Origin: G963668435 sp963668435
GTDB taxonomy: Bacteria; Latescibacterota; Latescibacteria; Latescibacterales; Latescibacteraceae
Reading direction: 5' to 3'
Assembly (NCBI GenBank): GCA_963668435.2
Contig: CAXXSC010000006.1
Span: 620,001-684,000, forward strand
DNA: 64,000 nt
This document shows, piece by piece, positions 7,544-17,706 of this stretch. The notes beneath the pieces are model-generated. The model was not told the DNA's origin. It saw only the letters and a program-made list of their open reading frames with translations, and ran no database searches. The position numbers and the translations under genes were made by a program. How positions within the stretch are numbered: position 1 is the first letter of the stretch; each line of letters starts with the position of its first letter.

Positions 7544-9511
7544 ATGAAAAATCCTCTGTTATTATCTATTATTATATTGTTGCTGTATTCACTTGCACCA
7601 TTTTCCGTGTTTGGGGAAGAAATCGATTCACTTCTCGACATGAGCCTTGAGGAGTTGATGGACGTTGAGGTTGTTACTGCTACCAAATCAACACGTAAGA
7701 TCAGCGAGGTTCCCGCCACGGTAAGGATTATCACCGCGCAACAGATCAGGGAGCGCGGATACCTTACTCTCGAGGATGCCCTCGCCGATCTGCCCGGTTT
7801 CCAGTTCAGGGACATAGTCGGATTCAACAGTTATTCTTTTATGCGCGGCGTACCGAGCCAGAACAGTGCGATCAATGTCATGGTCGATGGTGTCCTTGTC
7901 AATGAGCTGAACTCCGGCGGATTTTACGGCGGCGCGCAATACAATCTTTCCAATGTCAAGTCCATCGAGATCGTTTACGGCCCTGCCTCATCACTCTATG
8001 GAACAAACGCCCTTTCCGGTATCATTAATATCCTGACCTACGATCCTCGTGGCGAAGCTGATAATAGTGTCAGCATACTTGCCGGGGGATTCAACACTTT
8101 TAATGCCGATTTCAATGTCTCGCGCTACAAAAAGGAAACAGATACCGGTTTTGTGCTGTCAGGCATGTATAAAACCAGCGACAAAGCCGACCTTGCCGGT
8201 TCAAAAGGTGATAACAACTGGACAGAGGACCTTGATACATCTGAGGATGATATATCGGTCAACGGCACGTTCAGGATGAAAAATTTCAGCGCGGGTGTCC
8301 TTTTCCAGGACAAGCAGGCCTCGCGAGGCACTAATTATGTTTCGAGCAATACCGATTATGTCGATCATGACGCTGTCTGGCATATCCGTTTCATGAACCT
8401 GTATGCCAAATATGTATATCCCGTCAACACCTTCCTGACCTCCGAATCGGTACTATATTACAGGAATGCCACTGTTATGGACGACACTGTCGGCTATATC
8501 CGTGACGATGACAGCGGCGACATCGGTCAGGTCGGTTATTACAGGCCGAACGAGATGCACGGTCTCGAAAGCCGTTTGACTGCAAAACCGGATGAAAAGA
8601 CCGAAATCATTGCGGGGCTTGTATATGAGGAAGAGGGACTTGCCAGCGGTTTTTCAAAAACCTACAGCGGGTCTCCGGACAAGGAGCCGTCCGAACCGGA
8701 CAAGCCCGACAAGCTGACGAACGACCTGAAAGGCTTTTTTGTCCAGGCGCAGCGGAAACTCGGTTATGGATTTGAAGTTACCGGCGGCTGGCGCTATGAC
8801 AGCAGCAGTTATTACGGTGATGTCAATACACCGCGTTTCGCACTTGTTTACAACAGGAGCAGGCTGACAGTCAAGACCTTATACATGGAGGCGTTCAGAG
8901 CGCCTCGTCCCTGGGATTACACGTATGGCGACGGTAATTCCGGTCTTGATCCCGAGCGGATGCGATCATTGGAGCTTGCGGCCTCCTATGCTGTAACATC
9001 CAATTTCGTTTCACGTGTTTCGATATATGATAACGAGATCGAAGGCAAGTTCACAACAGGTTTAGCCGCTGTGGAAAATGGCGGCGATCAGAGTACGGAC
9101 GGTATTGAGGCTGAACTCGAATACAAAAAAAACAGCCTTTCATTATACGGCAATTACACCTATAATTATTCTGCCTGGGAAGACGGTTCGCGAGTGCCCG
9201 AAATTGCAATACACACATTTAACGCCGGCGCAAGATATAAGTTTGCGAACGGCATCGTTGCAACCTGCAACGGCCGTCGTCTCGGTGAAAGAAAAAATCC
9301 ACAGGTCATACTCTCAACCGGAAATGATACGATCGGCAGCGCTTATGTTGTCGATCTGACAGTCGGCTATACATTCAGGGAGAGGTATGACATTCAGCTG
9401 CTTGGACACAATATATTCGACACAGAATATTATCACAGCTCAAATCTGACACCATCCCGTTTCAGGCAGGCGCAAAGAAATGTTATGCTCAGAGTCGGGA
9501 TACGATATTAA
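7544..9511 (+). CDS. TonB-dependent receptor, first gene of a signalling operon
   Basis: A 655-residue outer-membrane receptor. Signal peptide about 1-24. The segment MSLEELMDVEVVTATKS at 33-49 is the leader typical of receptors fused to or partnered with signalling systems. Plug domain about 50-170 (VMVDGVLVN, YGPASSLYGTNA), then a beta-barrel to the C-terminal Tyr. The frame can start at TTG 7529, but ATG 7544 with GAGG at 7531-7534 is preferred. Downstream and nearly contiguous are a YfiR-like protein and a giant hybrid kinase. The order receptor, YfiR, kinase suggests the receptor senses or takes up a ligand whose presence is passed to the kinase. The barrel is shorter than that of SusC-type receptors. 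The substrate is unknown. Confidence 0.9.
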   Translation: MKNPLLLSIIILLLYSLAPFSVFGEEIDSLLDMSLEELMDVEVVTATKSTRKISEVPATVRIITAQQIRERGYLTLEDALADLPGFQFRDIVGFNSYSFMRGVPSQNSAINVMVDGVLVNELNSGGFYGGAQYNLSNVKSIEIVYGPASSLYGTNALSGIINILTYDPRGEADNSVSILAGGFNTFNADFNVSRYKKETDTGFVLSGMYKTSDKADLAGSKGDNNWTEDLDTSEDDISVNGTFRMKNFSAGVLFQDKQASRGTNYVSSNTDYVDHDAVWHIRFMNLYAKYVYPVNTFLTSESVLYYRNATVMDDTVGYIRDDDSGDIGQVGYYRPNEMHGLESRLTAKPDEKTEIIAGLVYEEEGLASGFSKTYSGSPDKEPSEPDKPDKLTNDLKGFFVQAQRKLGYGFEVTGGWRYDSSSYYGDVNTPRFALVYNRSRLTVKTLYMEAFRAPRPWDYTYGDGNSGLDPERMRSLELAASYAVTSNFVSRVSIYDNEIEGKFTTGLAAVENGGDQSTDGIEAELEYKKNSLSLYGNYTYNYSAWEDGSRVPEIAIHTFNAGARYKFANGIVATCNGRRLGERKNPQVILSTGNDTIGSAYVVDLTVGYTFRERYDIQLLGHNIFDTEYYHSSNLTPSRFRQAQRNVMLRVGIRY

Positions 9512-9535
9512 AATACCGAAACCGTGGAAAAACGA

Positions 9536-10084
9536 ATGACACTGTTTTCACACCGTATTCCCCGCATCACGCTGTTTTTGTTTGTTGTCCTTCTGCTCGT
9601 GAATGCCCTTGGCTTTGTCACAGCCGGTGATACAGCTGGTGAATACAAGCTTAAAGCGGTATTCTTGTTCAATTTTTTCAAGTATATACAGTGGCCGGAT
9701 ATCCCTGACGGTCAGGCGTATAAAGCCGTTGTCCTCGGCGACAGCCCTATAATCGGTCCGCTCAGGAAAATCACCGAAAACAGGCAGGTGAACGGCAGAA
9801 AAATCGATCTTCTGCAGCTGTCGGATATTAATGAAATCCCGCCATGCCAGATCCTGTTCGTATCCCCCCCTGAAACCAGTGAAATAGAAAAAATCACGGA
9901 AATCACACTGCCGAACAACACCTTGATTGTCACTGACAAGGACGGTATGGCCAAAAAAGGAAGCGCCATCAATTTTGTCCTCGAAAATGAAAAAGTGCGG
10001 TTTGAGTTGAATAACAAAGTGATAGAAAAGGCAGGCTTGAAATCCAGCGCCAAACTTCGGAACATTGCCATCCAGGTTGAATAG
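9536..10084 (+). CDS. YfiR/DUF4154-family periplasmic protein
   Basis: 182 residues from ATG 9536; a GTG at 9524 in the same frame is also possible, but neither has a strong ribosome site. Signal peptide is hydrophobic about 9-27. The mature part opens with EYKLKAVFLFNFFKYIQWP, the hallmark of the YfiR/DUF4154 family. In Pseudomonas, YfiR is a periplasmic inhibitor of the membrane diguanylate cyclase YfiN. Elsewhere DUF4154 genes are found between TonB-type receptors and PAS kinases. The gene lies 24 nt after the receptor and its end is 13 nt before the kinase start, so all three are co-transcribed. I infer that it binds the periplasmic loop of the kinase and tunes its activity. Confidence 0.88.
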   Translation: MTLFSHRIPRITLFLFVVLLLVNALGFVTAGDTAGEYKLKAVFLFNFFKYIQWPDIPDGQAYKAVVLGDSPIIGPLRKITENRQVNGRKIDLLQLSDINEIPPCQILFVSPPETSEIEKITEITLPNNTLIVTDKDGMAKKGSAINFVLENEKVRFELNNKVIEKAGLKSSAKLRNIAIQVE

Positions 10085-10097
10085 GAGCCATAAGCCC

Positions 10098-13000
10098 ATG
10101 ACATCTTTCAGAAACTGGCCTTTAAGAAAAAAGCTCATATTCATTCAGATGCTTCTTGCATTGATCGTGTTGGTTTTCTCCGGTGTTTTCACCGTTATCA
10201 GCGAAGTGAAAATGTGCCGGAAAAACGTTGAGGGCGAAGCCAATACACTCAGTCATATAATCACTGAAAACAGCAAGATTGCACTGGATTTCCGGGACGA
10301 CGGTGAGGCGCAGGAACTCCTGTCGCTTCTCGCTACAGAGGAAGATGTCATCTCGGCTGTCATTTATGATAGTGACGGCAATGTTTTTGCCCACTATGGA
10401 GACGAGTACAAAAGCTATCTCTCGGATATCCCCATTTTTGATGAATACAGCGATTTCCAGAAAAATATCTACATAAAAATCAACAATGTTACGCAGGATG
10501 ACAGGATCCTGGGTGCTGTCGCTGTCATATATGATTTTACGAAAATGCGGAAATACCTGCTCTTATATATTGTTTTAACGGTGCCTGTCATTCTTGTCGG
10601 CCTTCTCATAGCGTTATTCACCTCCTTTATCACCCAGCGAGCCATAAGCCGCCCGGTCAATCAGCTTGTCGATCTTGCCGAGGCTGTGATATACAACCAT
10701 GACTATAAAATTAGAATCGAGGATAAAAGCGATGACGAGATCGGCAAGCTCGCCGATACGTTCGAAAAAATGATGGAAACTCTTGCGGAAAGGGAGGAAG
10801 ACCTTAAAAATCACGAACATGAGCTGGGAGAACGTGTCAAAGAGCTGAATTGCCTTTACTGTGTTTCGAAACTTATAGAAAATGACAGCCTGTCGCTCGA
10901 CGATATTTTCAAGGGTGTTCTTGAACTGATCCCGCCCGGTTGGCAATATCCCGAAATAACCTGTGCGAAGATTAAATACGACAAGAGCGAATATGCAACG
11001 GATAATTTTGAGGAAAGCGAATGGAAGCTGACCTCATATATCATAATCGACAGTATTACAAGCGGTGTACTTGAAGTGCATTACACCGAAGAAAGGCCGG
11101 AGATTGACAAAGGGCCGTTTTTCATTGAAGAAAAGAACCTTCTTGATGCAATTGCGGAACGCCTGAGTATTACAATACGGAAACGAAACGCGGAAAAGGA
11201 ACTGGATGACTATAAAATACATCTCGAGGATCTTGTCAGGGAACGAACGGCGAAGCTGGAAGAAGAAATCAGCATACGTGAGGATGAAGCACGGCGTAAA
11301 CAGACTATGGCGAAAGTTCGCGATACTCTCTGGAATATGAGAAGTTCCAATGACGCGGAGAAACTCTATATCGCTATTCGTGACGCGCTTCGCGATCTGG
11401 ATGTCGAGTTTGCAAACTGCAGCGTTAATGTGATAGACCTCGAGACGAAAACACTGAAAATGCAGCTCTACGGCAGCAAGGACGGCGAATCGATAGATCA
11501 CAGGTATGAGCCGGACCAGCAGCCGTCCTGGGCTAAAATGATCCTCAAGTTCTGGCGCAGTGACGATATCATCTACAGAAAAGACCTTCATGAGGATGAT
11601 CCCTACAGCGAACTGCCAACCATAATGAGCGAGTACAGCGCACCCTTCCCCTGCATACTGGATGTTCCATTCACCCACGGCACCCTTGCGGTTAACAGTT
11701 CTGTTTCGGCGGCTTTCACCGAACGCGATATATCGATCATGAAAGAATTTGCCGCCCTACTTTCCGAGGGGCTTCAGCGTTTGGACGACCTTTCCATCCT
11801 TGAAAAACAGAACAAGAGGATGCACGACGAGATCGAGGTCAGGAAACAGGCCGAAGCGATTATGAAACGATACGAGTTCATTGTCAACTCGGTCAAGGAT
11901 TTCATGACGCTTGTGAGTCATGATTACAAGTACGAGGCGGTCAACGATGTCTGGGTTGAGGAGCTTCAGAAAAACCGAGGAGACATAATCGGCAAAACGG
12001 TGGCGGATATCTGGGGAGAGGACATTTTTGAAAACGAGATACGGAAACATTTCGATGATTGTTTCCGTGGTGAGATTGTGACCTATAATACTTGGCTCAA
12101 CCTTAAAAAGAAAGGTCCCCGATACTGTGAGGTCTCGTATTATCCCTATTTCTCCGATTCTGATGATGTGTCACACGCGATTGTTGTCACCCATGACATA
12201 ACTGAGCAGAAAACGGCGGAAGATGCCCTGAAAGAAAGCGAAAGCAAGGCAAACGCACTCTTCGAGTATACCCCCGAGGCGATTGTAATCGTTAATCAGG
12301 ACGGCATTATCGAGCGTGTCAATTCTCAGGTCACAAAATATTTTAACTATAATAAAGAAGAACTTGTTCAGCAGCCGATAGAAATCCTTGTCCCGGAAAA
12401 TATCCGGGAAGGGCATGTCGCATACAGGAACCGTTATCTCCAGAATCCTGAAATGCGTAAACAGGATGTTAGCCTGGAACTGCGCGGCCAGAAGAAAGAT
12501 GGCACCATTTTTCCCGTGTTTGTCAGCCTGAGCCCTGTTGAACTGGATGACAGTTTTATAGTTATAGCATCCATTATGGATATTACCAAGCGCAAAAACG
12601 CTGAAAATGAATTGCGGAAACTGTCACAGGCAATCGAACAAAGCCCGGTATCTGTTGTTATCACGGATACGGATGGTACAATTGAGTATGTGAATCCATT
12701 CTTTACGGAAACGACAGGCTACACTTTTGACGAGGCCCTTGGTAACAATCCGAGTGTCCTGAATGCAAGGGTCCAGCCGACAGAGGTTTTTGCTGATTTG
12801 TGGAATACTATAAAAAACGGTGACACATGGCGGGGTGAATTCTGTAATAAAAAGAAAAACGGCGAACTCTACTGGGAAACAGCTTCCATTTCTCCGATCA
12901 AGGATACCGACGGTGCTATAACTAAATATGTTGCGGTCAAGGAAGACATTACAGAGAAAAAAGCGGCGGAAGATGCACTGATAACACGTGAGCAGAACGC

Positions 13001-16000
13001 AAAGCTTGGTACTGAGATCGGCGACATTCTGATTTCGAATCTCGAACTCCCGGAAAAACTACAGAAGTGCTCAGAGACGATGGTTAAGAAAATCGATGTT
13101 GTTTTTACACGCATATGGACTGTTGATGAGGATGACAGGCATCTGACACTCAAGGCAAGCGCAGGTCTCCATACGAATCTTGACGGCGAACACAGCCGTG
13201 TGGAATTCGGTTTACGTAAAGTTGGAAAAGTTGCTGAAAGCGGTCAGCCGAACCTGATAGAGGATATCTACGCGAACGGTACAATCGACGATGTTGACTG
13301 GGCGAAAGAGAATGATCTGCTTTCCTTCTACGGCTACCCGATGGTTATAGACGAGACAACGATCGGTGTTCTTGGCACATTCTCGAAAACAATTCTCGAT
13401 AATGACACTATAGAAACACTCTCTTCGATAGCGAAAGCTATAGCTGTTGCTATCGAGCGGGACAAGGCCGAACGGGAAATCAGGCAGTTCAATTTCCTTT
13501 CAGACAATGCGCTTGATCTGACAAAGGCAGGATTCTGGGAAATCGATTTTTCAAAGGACAATTTGTTCAAACAATCCGAAAGGGCGAGAGCCATATTTGG
13601 CATGTTCCCGACCGAGGATAATAATTACCATATCAATGACATGTATTCCGCGCTTACTGCCTATGATGAAAAAACAGGTAAAGAAGTCATTGAAATGTTT
13701 GAAAACACCATCAAGGGCGAGAGTCCGAAATTCGATGCCGTTTTCCCATTCAAACGGCCGGTCGATGATGAAATCGTCTGGATTCATGCCAGCGGTGTCA
13801 AGGAGCGTGACAAAGTTGGTAATCCGCTGCACATGTACGGTGTTACGCAGGACATTACAGAAAGCCGTCTTCTCCAGCTGGAGGTGCAGGAAGCAAAAGA
13901 GAATCTCGATATCGCGCTGAACTCGGCCAATATGGGAACATGGAAATTCTTACCGAAAGAAAACAGAATTGAAGGAGACAAAAATACAATTCGTATTTAT
14001 GGGCTGGACGATACAGAATTGACCGGTGACATTGCGCAATGGTTCACCTTCGTCCATCCTGATGATGTTATCGCATTAGGGACACTCATGGAGGAAACAT
14101 TAAGTTCTCGTAAGTGCGATTATGAGGCGACATTCCGGATTGTCAAGCCTGATAATGACATCCGGTATGTTATGTCGATTGGAAAATACAATTATGACGA
14201 AGATGGGGCGCCGATAATATCAACAGGTCTTGTGTGGGATATTACTACTATCAAAAATGCCGAGCTTGAGCTGGAGATCGCCCGCGAAAAAGCAGAAGAA
14301 GCGACAAAGGCAAAATCTGATTTCCTTGCCAATATGAGCCATGAAATCCGAACTCCGATGAATGCAATTATCGGACTTTCCCATCTTGCGCTACAAACCG
14401 ATCTCGATCCCAAACAGCATGATTACCTCAATAAAATAAGCTCCTCGGCACATTCCCTTCTCGGCATCATCAACGACATTCTCGATTTCTCGAAGATAGA
14501 GGCCGGAAAGCTCGACATGGAGTCTATCGATTTCCGGCTTGAGGATGTGCTCGACAATCTTGCCAATCTTATAACGGTAAAAACCCAGGAAAAGGGTGTC
14601 GAACTCCTTTTCAATACCTCGCCCGATGTGCCGCTCTATCTGGTTGGCGATCCGCTTCGAGTTGGACAGGTGCTGATAAATCTTGCTAACAATGCTGTCA
14701 AATTCACCGAGGATGGGGAGGTTGAAATAAAGGCGGAACCTATTTCTGAAACACCCGATGAGGCTGTCATCAAGTTTTCGGTGAGAGATACCGGTATCGG
14801 CATGACGCCGGAGCAGAAAAGCAAGCTGTTTCAGGCATTCTCCCAGGCGGATACATCGACAACCCGCAAATACGGCGGAACAGGTCTCGGTTTGACTATC
14901 AGCAAACGGCTCGTGGAGATGATGGATGGCGAGATAGGGGTCGACAGCGAACCGGGAAAGGGAAGCACGTTTTATTTTACCGCCCGGTTCGGGATTTCGG
15001 AAGCCATCGAGAAGAAAGAATTTACTCCGGCAGCCGAGGTTTCCAATCTCAGGGTGCTTGTTGTCGATGACAACTCTTCATCGAGAAATATCCTGAAAAA
15101 GATGCTTGAATCGTTCAGTTACGATATCACACTGGCCGCCTCGGGAGAGGAAGGCATCGCCGAGATCGAAAAATCAGAGGACAATCCCTACAATCTGGTG
15201 CTCATGGACTGGAAAATGCCGAAAATGAATGGCATCGAGGCATCGAAAAAGATCAAGAACCTGGGGCATCTCAAGAAACCGCCGACCATTATCATGGTTA
15301 CAGCCTACGGCAGGCAGGAGGTCATGGAAAGTGCCAAGGACGCCGGTCTCGACGGTTTTCTTATCAAACCCGTGACACCATCACTTCTTTTCGATACAAT
15401 CATGCAGGTCTTTGGCAAAGACGCGGCCAATACGTCGAGATCCTCGGCCCGGTTGGATGAAGATGCCGAGCTTCTTTCAAGACTTAACGGTCTCGAAATT
15501 CTGCTTGTTGAGGATAATGAGATCAATCAGCAGGTCGCTACAGAACTTCTGGAGCAGGTGGGAACTTCAGTCACCATCGCGAATAACGGAAAAGAGGGGC
15601 TTGAGGCCGTTAAGAAGGGTAAGTATGATGTCGTGCTTATGGATGTCCAGATGCCTGTCATGGACGGCTACACGGCGACAAGGGCGATCAGGAAAGACCC
15701 CGCATTCAATGAGCTTCCCGTAATAGCCATGACAGCCAATGCCATGGCAGGTGACCGGGAGAAATCCCTTGAGGCGGGCATGAGCGATCATGTCACAAAG
15801 CCGATCAATCCGGCAGAACTTTATTCTACACTGGAAAAGTGGACTTCACCGAAAAACAAAGATGCCAGTGTCCGGCCTTCAGACGCGGCGAAAGTGGCTG
15901 TAGAAAAAGTTGAGGTCCCGCCGCTCGATTATATCAATGTCGAGGAGGGAATAAAACGTGTTGCAGGCAATGTGAAGCTGTATCGTGATATCCTTTTGAA

Positions 16001-16526
16001 GTTCCACACCAACTATCAGACGGCGACCTCCTCGATAAAGGATGCTGTCAATGACGGGGATATTGAGACTGCCCAGAGAGAGGCGCACACGGTTAAGGGT
16101 GTGTCCGGCAATATTGCGGCAACTGTGCTGCATGAAAAAGCGATCGCGCTGGACGCCGACCTGAAACATGGGGGCACTGATGATTTTGAGTTGAGGCTGG
16201 GAGAATTCGATGCGGCGCTCAAGGATGTGCTGGCCTCGATATCGACAATAGTACCGGCCGATGAAACGAAGACAGAGGACGAGCCCGTTGAAATTGATAT
16301 CGATACGGTTACTCCGCTCATGATGGAGTTATACGAATTGCTCGAAGATGATGATACGGAGGCGCTCGAAGTGCTGAATGAACTGAAGAAGCACCTTGTG
16401 GGAAGCGATTATGCCAGCCAGATGAAAAAAATCGAGCGTCTGATGGGACAGTATGATTTCGAGGAAGCGCTTGAAGTCGTTACCGATATTGCAAAACGCC
16501 TCAAGCTTTCCATGAAAGGAGTATAA
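10098..16526 (+). CDS. Giant membrane hybrid histidine kinase (HAMP, GAF, PAS, HisKA, HATPase, 2 REC, HPt)
   Basis: 2142 residues from ATG 10098 (AGGAG at 10083-10087); a TTG at 10065 is less likely. TM1 about 10-31, periplasmic CHASE8-like loop, TM2 about 151-177, HAMP 178-232. The cytoplasmic sensors follow: GAF-like 250-372, GAF 410-565, PAS 590-700, PAS 715-830, PAS 838-955, GAF 962-1120, PAS 1130-1255 and PAS 1265-1385. HisKA has phospho-acceptor His1415 in MSHEIRTPMN, then HATPase about 1520-1640 with intact N, G1 and G2 boxes. REC1 has Asp1704, REC2 has Asp1849, and the HPt domain has His1997 in AHTVKG. This is a complete BarA/TodS-style phosphorelay in one chain. Its likely phosphate receivers are the two REC proteins encoded next. 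The periplasmic loop probably contacts the YfiR-like protein upstream. Confidence 0.93.
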   Translation: MTSFRNWPLRKKLIFIQMLLALIVLVFSGVFTVISEVKMCRKNVEGEANTLSHIITENSKIALDFRDDGEAQELLSLLATEEDVISAVIYDSDGNVFAHYGDEYKSYLSDIPIFDEYSDFQKNIYIKINNVTQDDRILGAVAVIYDFTKMRKYLLLYIVLTVPVILVGLLIALFTSFITQRAISRPVNQLVDLAEAVIYNHDYKIRIEDKSDDEIGKLADTFEKMMETLAEREEDLKNHEHELGERVKELNCLYCVSKLIENDSLSLDDIFKGVLELIPPGWQYPEITCAKIKYDKSEYATDNFEESEWKLTSYIIIDSITSGVLEVHYTEERPEIDKGPFFIEEKNLLDAIAERLSITIRKRNAEKELDDYKIHLEDLVRERTAKLEEEISIREDEARRKQTMAKVRDTLWNMRSSNDAEKLYIAIRDALRDLDVEFANCSVNVIDLETKTLKMQLYGSKDGESIDHRYEPDQQPSWAKMILKFWRSDDIIYRKDLHEDDPYSELPTIMSEYSAPFPCILDVPFTHGTLAVNSSVSAAFTERDISIMKEFAALLSEGLQRLDDLSILEKQNKRMHDEIEVRKQAEAIMKRYEFIVNSVKDFMTLVSHDYKYEAVNDVWVEELQKNRGDIIGKTVADIWGEDIFENEIRKHFDDCFRGEIVTYNTWLNLKKKGPRYCEVSYYPYFSDSDDVSHAIVVTHDITEQKTAEDALKESESKANALFEYTPEAIVIVNQDGIIERVNSQVTKYFNYNKEELVQQPIEILVPENIREGHVAYRNRYLQNPEMRKQDVSLELRGQKKDGTIFPVFVSLSPVELDDSFIVIASIMDITKRKNAENELRKLSQAIEQSPVSVVITDTDGTIEYVNPFFTETTGYTFDEALGNNPSVLNARVQPTEVFADLWNTIKNGDTWRGEFCNKKKNGELYWETASISPIKDTDGAITKYVAVKEDITEKKAAEDALITREQNAKLGTEIGDILISNLELPEKLQKCSETMVKKIDVVFTRIWTVDEDDRHLTLKASAGLHTNLDGEHSRVEFGLRKVGKVAESGQPNLIEDIYANGTIDDVDWAKENDLLSFYGYPMVIDETTIGVLGTFSKTILDNDTIETLSSIAKAIAVAIERDKAEREIRQFNFLSDNALDLTKAGFWEIDFSKDNLFKQSERARAIFGMFPTEDNNYHINDMYSALTAYDEKTGKEVIEMFENTIKGESPKFDAVFPFKRPVDDEIVWIHASGVKERDKVGNPLHMYGVTQDITESRLLQLEVQEAKENLDIALNSANMGTWKFLPKENRIEGDKNTIRIYGLDDTELTGDIAQWFTFVHPDDVIALGTLMEETLSSRKCDYEATFRIVKPDNDIRYVMSIGKYNYDEDGAPIISTGLVWDITTIKNAELELEIAREKAEEATKAKSDFLANMSHEIRTPMNAIIGLSHLALQTDLDPKQHDYLNKISSSAHSLLGIINDILDFSKIEAGKLDMESIDFRLEDVLDNLANLITVKTQEKGVELLFNTSPDVPLYLVGDPLRVGQVLINLANNAVKFTEDGEVEIKAEPISETPDEAVIKFSVRDTGIGMTPEQKSKLFQAFSQADTSTTRKYGGTGLGLTISKRLVEMMDGEIGVDSEPGKGSTFYFTARFGISEAIEKKEFTPAAEVSNLRVLVVDDNSSSRNILKKMLESFSYDITLAASGEEGIAEIEKSEDNPYNLVLMDWKMPKMNGIEASKKIKNLGHLKKPPTIIMVTAYGRQEVMESAKDAGLDGFLIKPVTPSLLFDTIMQVFGKDAANTSRSSARLDEDAELLSRLNGLEILLVEDNEINQQVATELLEQVGTSVTIANNGKEGLEAVKKGKYDVVLMDVQMPVMDGYTATRAIRKDPAFNELPVIAMTANAMAGDREKSLEAGMSDHVTKPINPAELYSTLEKWTSPKNKDASVRPSDAAKVAVEKVEVPPLDYINVEEGIKRVAGNVKLYRDILLKFHTNYQTATSSIKDAVNDGDIETAQREAHTVKGVSGNIAATVLHEKAIALDADLKHGGTDDFELRLGEFDAALKDVLASISTIVPADETKTEDEPVEIDIDTVTPLMMELYELLEDDDTEALEVLNELKKHLVGSDYASQMKKIERLMGQYDFEEALEVVTDIAKRLKLSMKGV

Positions 16527-16527
16527 G

Positions 16528-17685
16528 ATGAATCAAGATGACAAACGGCATACCGTGCTGATTGTCGACGATACAAGTGAAAACATCGATGTGCTCAACT
16601 GTATTCTTTCGGAAAGCTACAAGATCAAAGTCGCACTCAACGGCGAGAAAGCCCTGAAAATCACACAAAAATCGCCGCCATCTCTTATTCTGCTCGATAT
16701 CATGATGCCGGATATGGATGGCTATGAGGTCTGCAGGCAGCTGAAAGCCGATCCACGGACAAAACATATACCGGTCATCTTCGTGACCGCCATGAGCGAA
16801 ATCGAGGATGAGACGAAAGGATTCGCTCTTGGTGCGGTCGACTACATCACCAAGCCGGTGAGCCCTCCGATTGTCGAAGCCCGTGTCAAAACCCAGATTG
16901 AGCTCCAGAGTGCACGGCAGCAGGCCGAGAATCTCCTGTCTAAAACGCTGATGGGAAGTGTAAAACTCATGACGGATATACTTGCGCTTGTCAATCCGCA
17001 GGCATTCAGTCAGGCGCCGCGTCTGAAACGCTATGCACATGATATCGCGGTCAAGCTCAAACTTCCCGATCTCTGGCGTTTTGAAATGGCAGCGCTTCTT
17101 TCTCAGATCGGCTGTGTGACCCTTCCCCTCGAAATCCTTGAAAAGGTGGCCACGGATGACAAGCTGAGTGTTCGAGAAAAGGAACTCTATACCTCCCATC
17201 CGACAGTCGGTGAAGAGCTCCTCAAAAATATCCCCCGTCTCGGACTTATCGCCCAGATAATCGGCCGGCAGCAGGAAACCATAACGCTGCATCAGTTGAA
17301 AGGCCCGATTGAGGAATGGGATCGCGCCATGCTTGGCGGGCAGATACTGAAAGTCATCATTGACTATGACCGGCTGATCACTATGGGGGAAAGCTCCCGC
17401 TCGGCATTGGTCGAGATGAAAAACCGGGGTGGGATATATGTGTCTGAAATCCTGAATGCCCTTGACGACACACAGGGTGACAGCACGGAAATAATGGAGA
17501 AATCTGTGTTTATCGAGGATTTTAAAGAGGGAATGGTCCTTCTGGAGGACGTTACAACTGCCTCCGGTACAAAGTTGATAGAGAAGGGCAGCGAAGTGAC
17601 CGATAATGTTTTGAGGCTCATGAGCAGATACTCGAAACATAGAAAAATCAAAGAACCCGTACGTGTGCAGATGCGGGATAAATAG
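16528..17685 (+). CDS. Response regulator with degenerate HD-GYP domain
   Basis: 385 residues. ATG 16528 follows the kinase stop by one base, with GGAG 6 nt upstream. REC domain about 8-125 (LIVDD, phospho-Asp in LLDIMMPDMDG, KP in YITKPVSP). The C-terminal half aligns by position with HD-GYP domains: RYAHDIA, then ALLSQIGCVTLP (192-196 is SQIGC where the family has HDIGK), SHPTVGEELL, and GRQQE at 246-250 where active enzymes have HHE. The metal-binding HD pair and the HH motif are therefore lost and the GYP motif is absent. Catalysis of c-di-GMP is very unlikely. It may be a regulatory partner, a c-di-GMP effector or an allosteric subunit of the intact paralogue encoded next. Confidence 0.85.
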   Translation: MNQDDKRHTVLIVDDTSENIDVLNCILSESYKIKVALNGEKALKITQKSPPSLILLDIMMPDMDGYEVCRQLKADPRTKHIPVIFVTAMSEIEDETKGFALGAVDYITKPVSPPIVEARVKTQIELQSARQQAENLLSKTLMGSVKLMTDILALVNPQAFSQAPRLKRYAHDIAVKLKLPDLWRFEMAALLSQIGCVTLPLEILEKVATDDKLSVREKELYTSHPTVGEELLKNIPRLGLIAQIIGRQQETITLHQLKGPIEEWDRAMLGGQILKVIIDYDRLITMGESSRSALVEMKNRGGIYVSEILNALDDTQGDSTEIMEKSVFIEDFKEGMVLLEDVTTASGTKLIEKGSEVTDNVLRLMSRYSKHRKIKEPVRVQMRDK

Positions 17686-17706
17686 TATTACAGGCGGTGA
17701 TAAGCC

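Noticed and set aside
16501..17640. Minus-strand frame of 379 codons opposite the REC-HD gene
   Set aside because: The plus strand encodes a well-conserved receiver; the antisense product has no recognisable domain.
16528..17685. Annotating the first REC-HD protein as an active c-di-GMP phosphodiesterase
   Set aside because: The HD pair and HHE motif are replaced and the GYP motif is missing.
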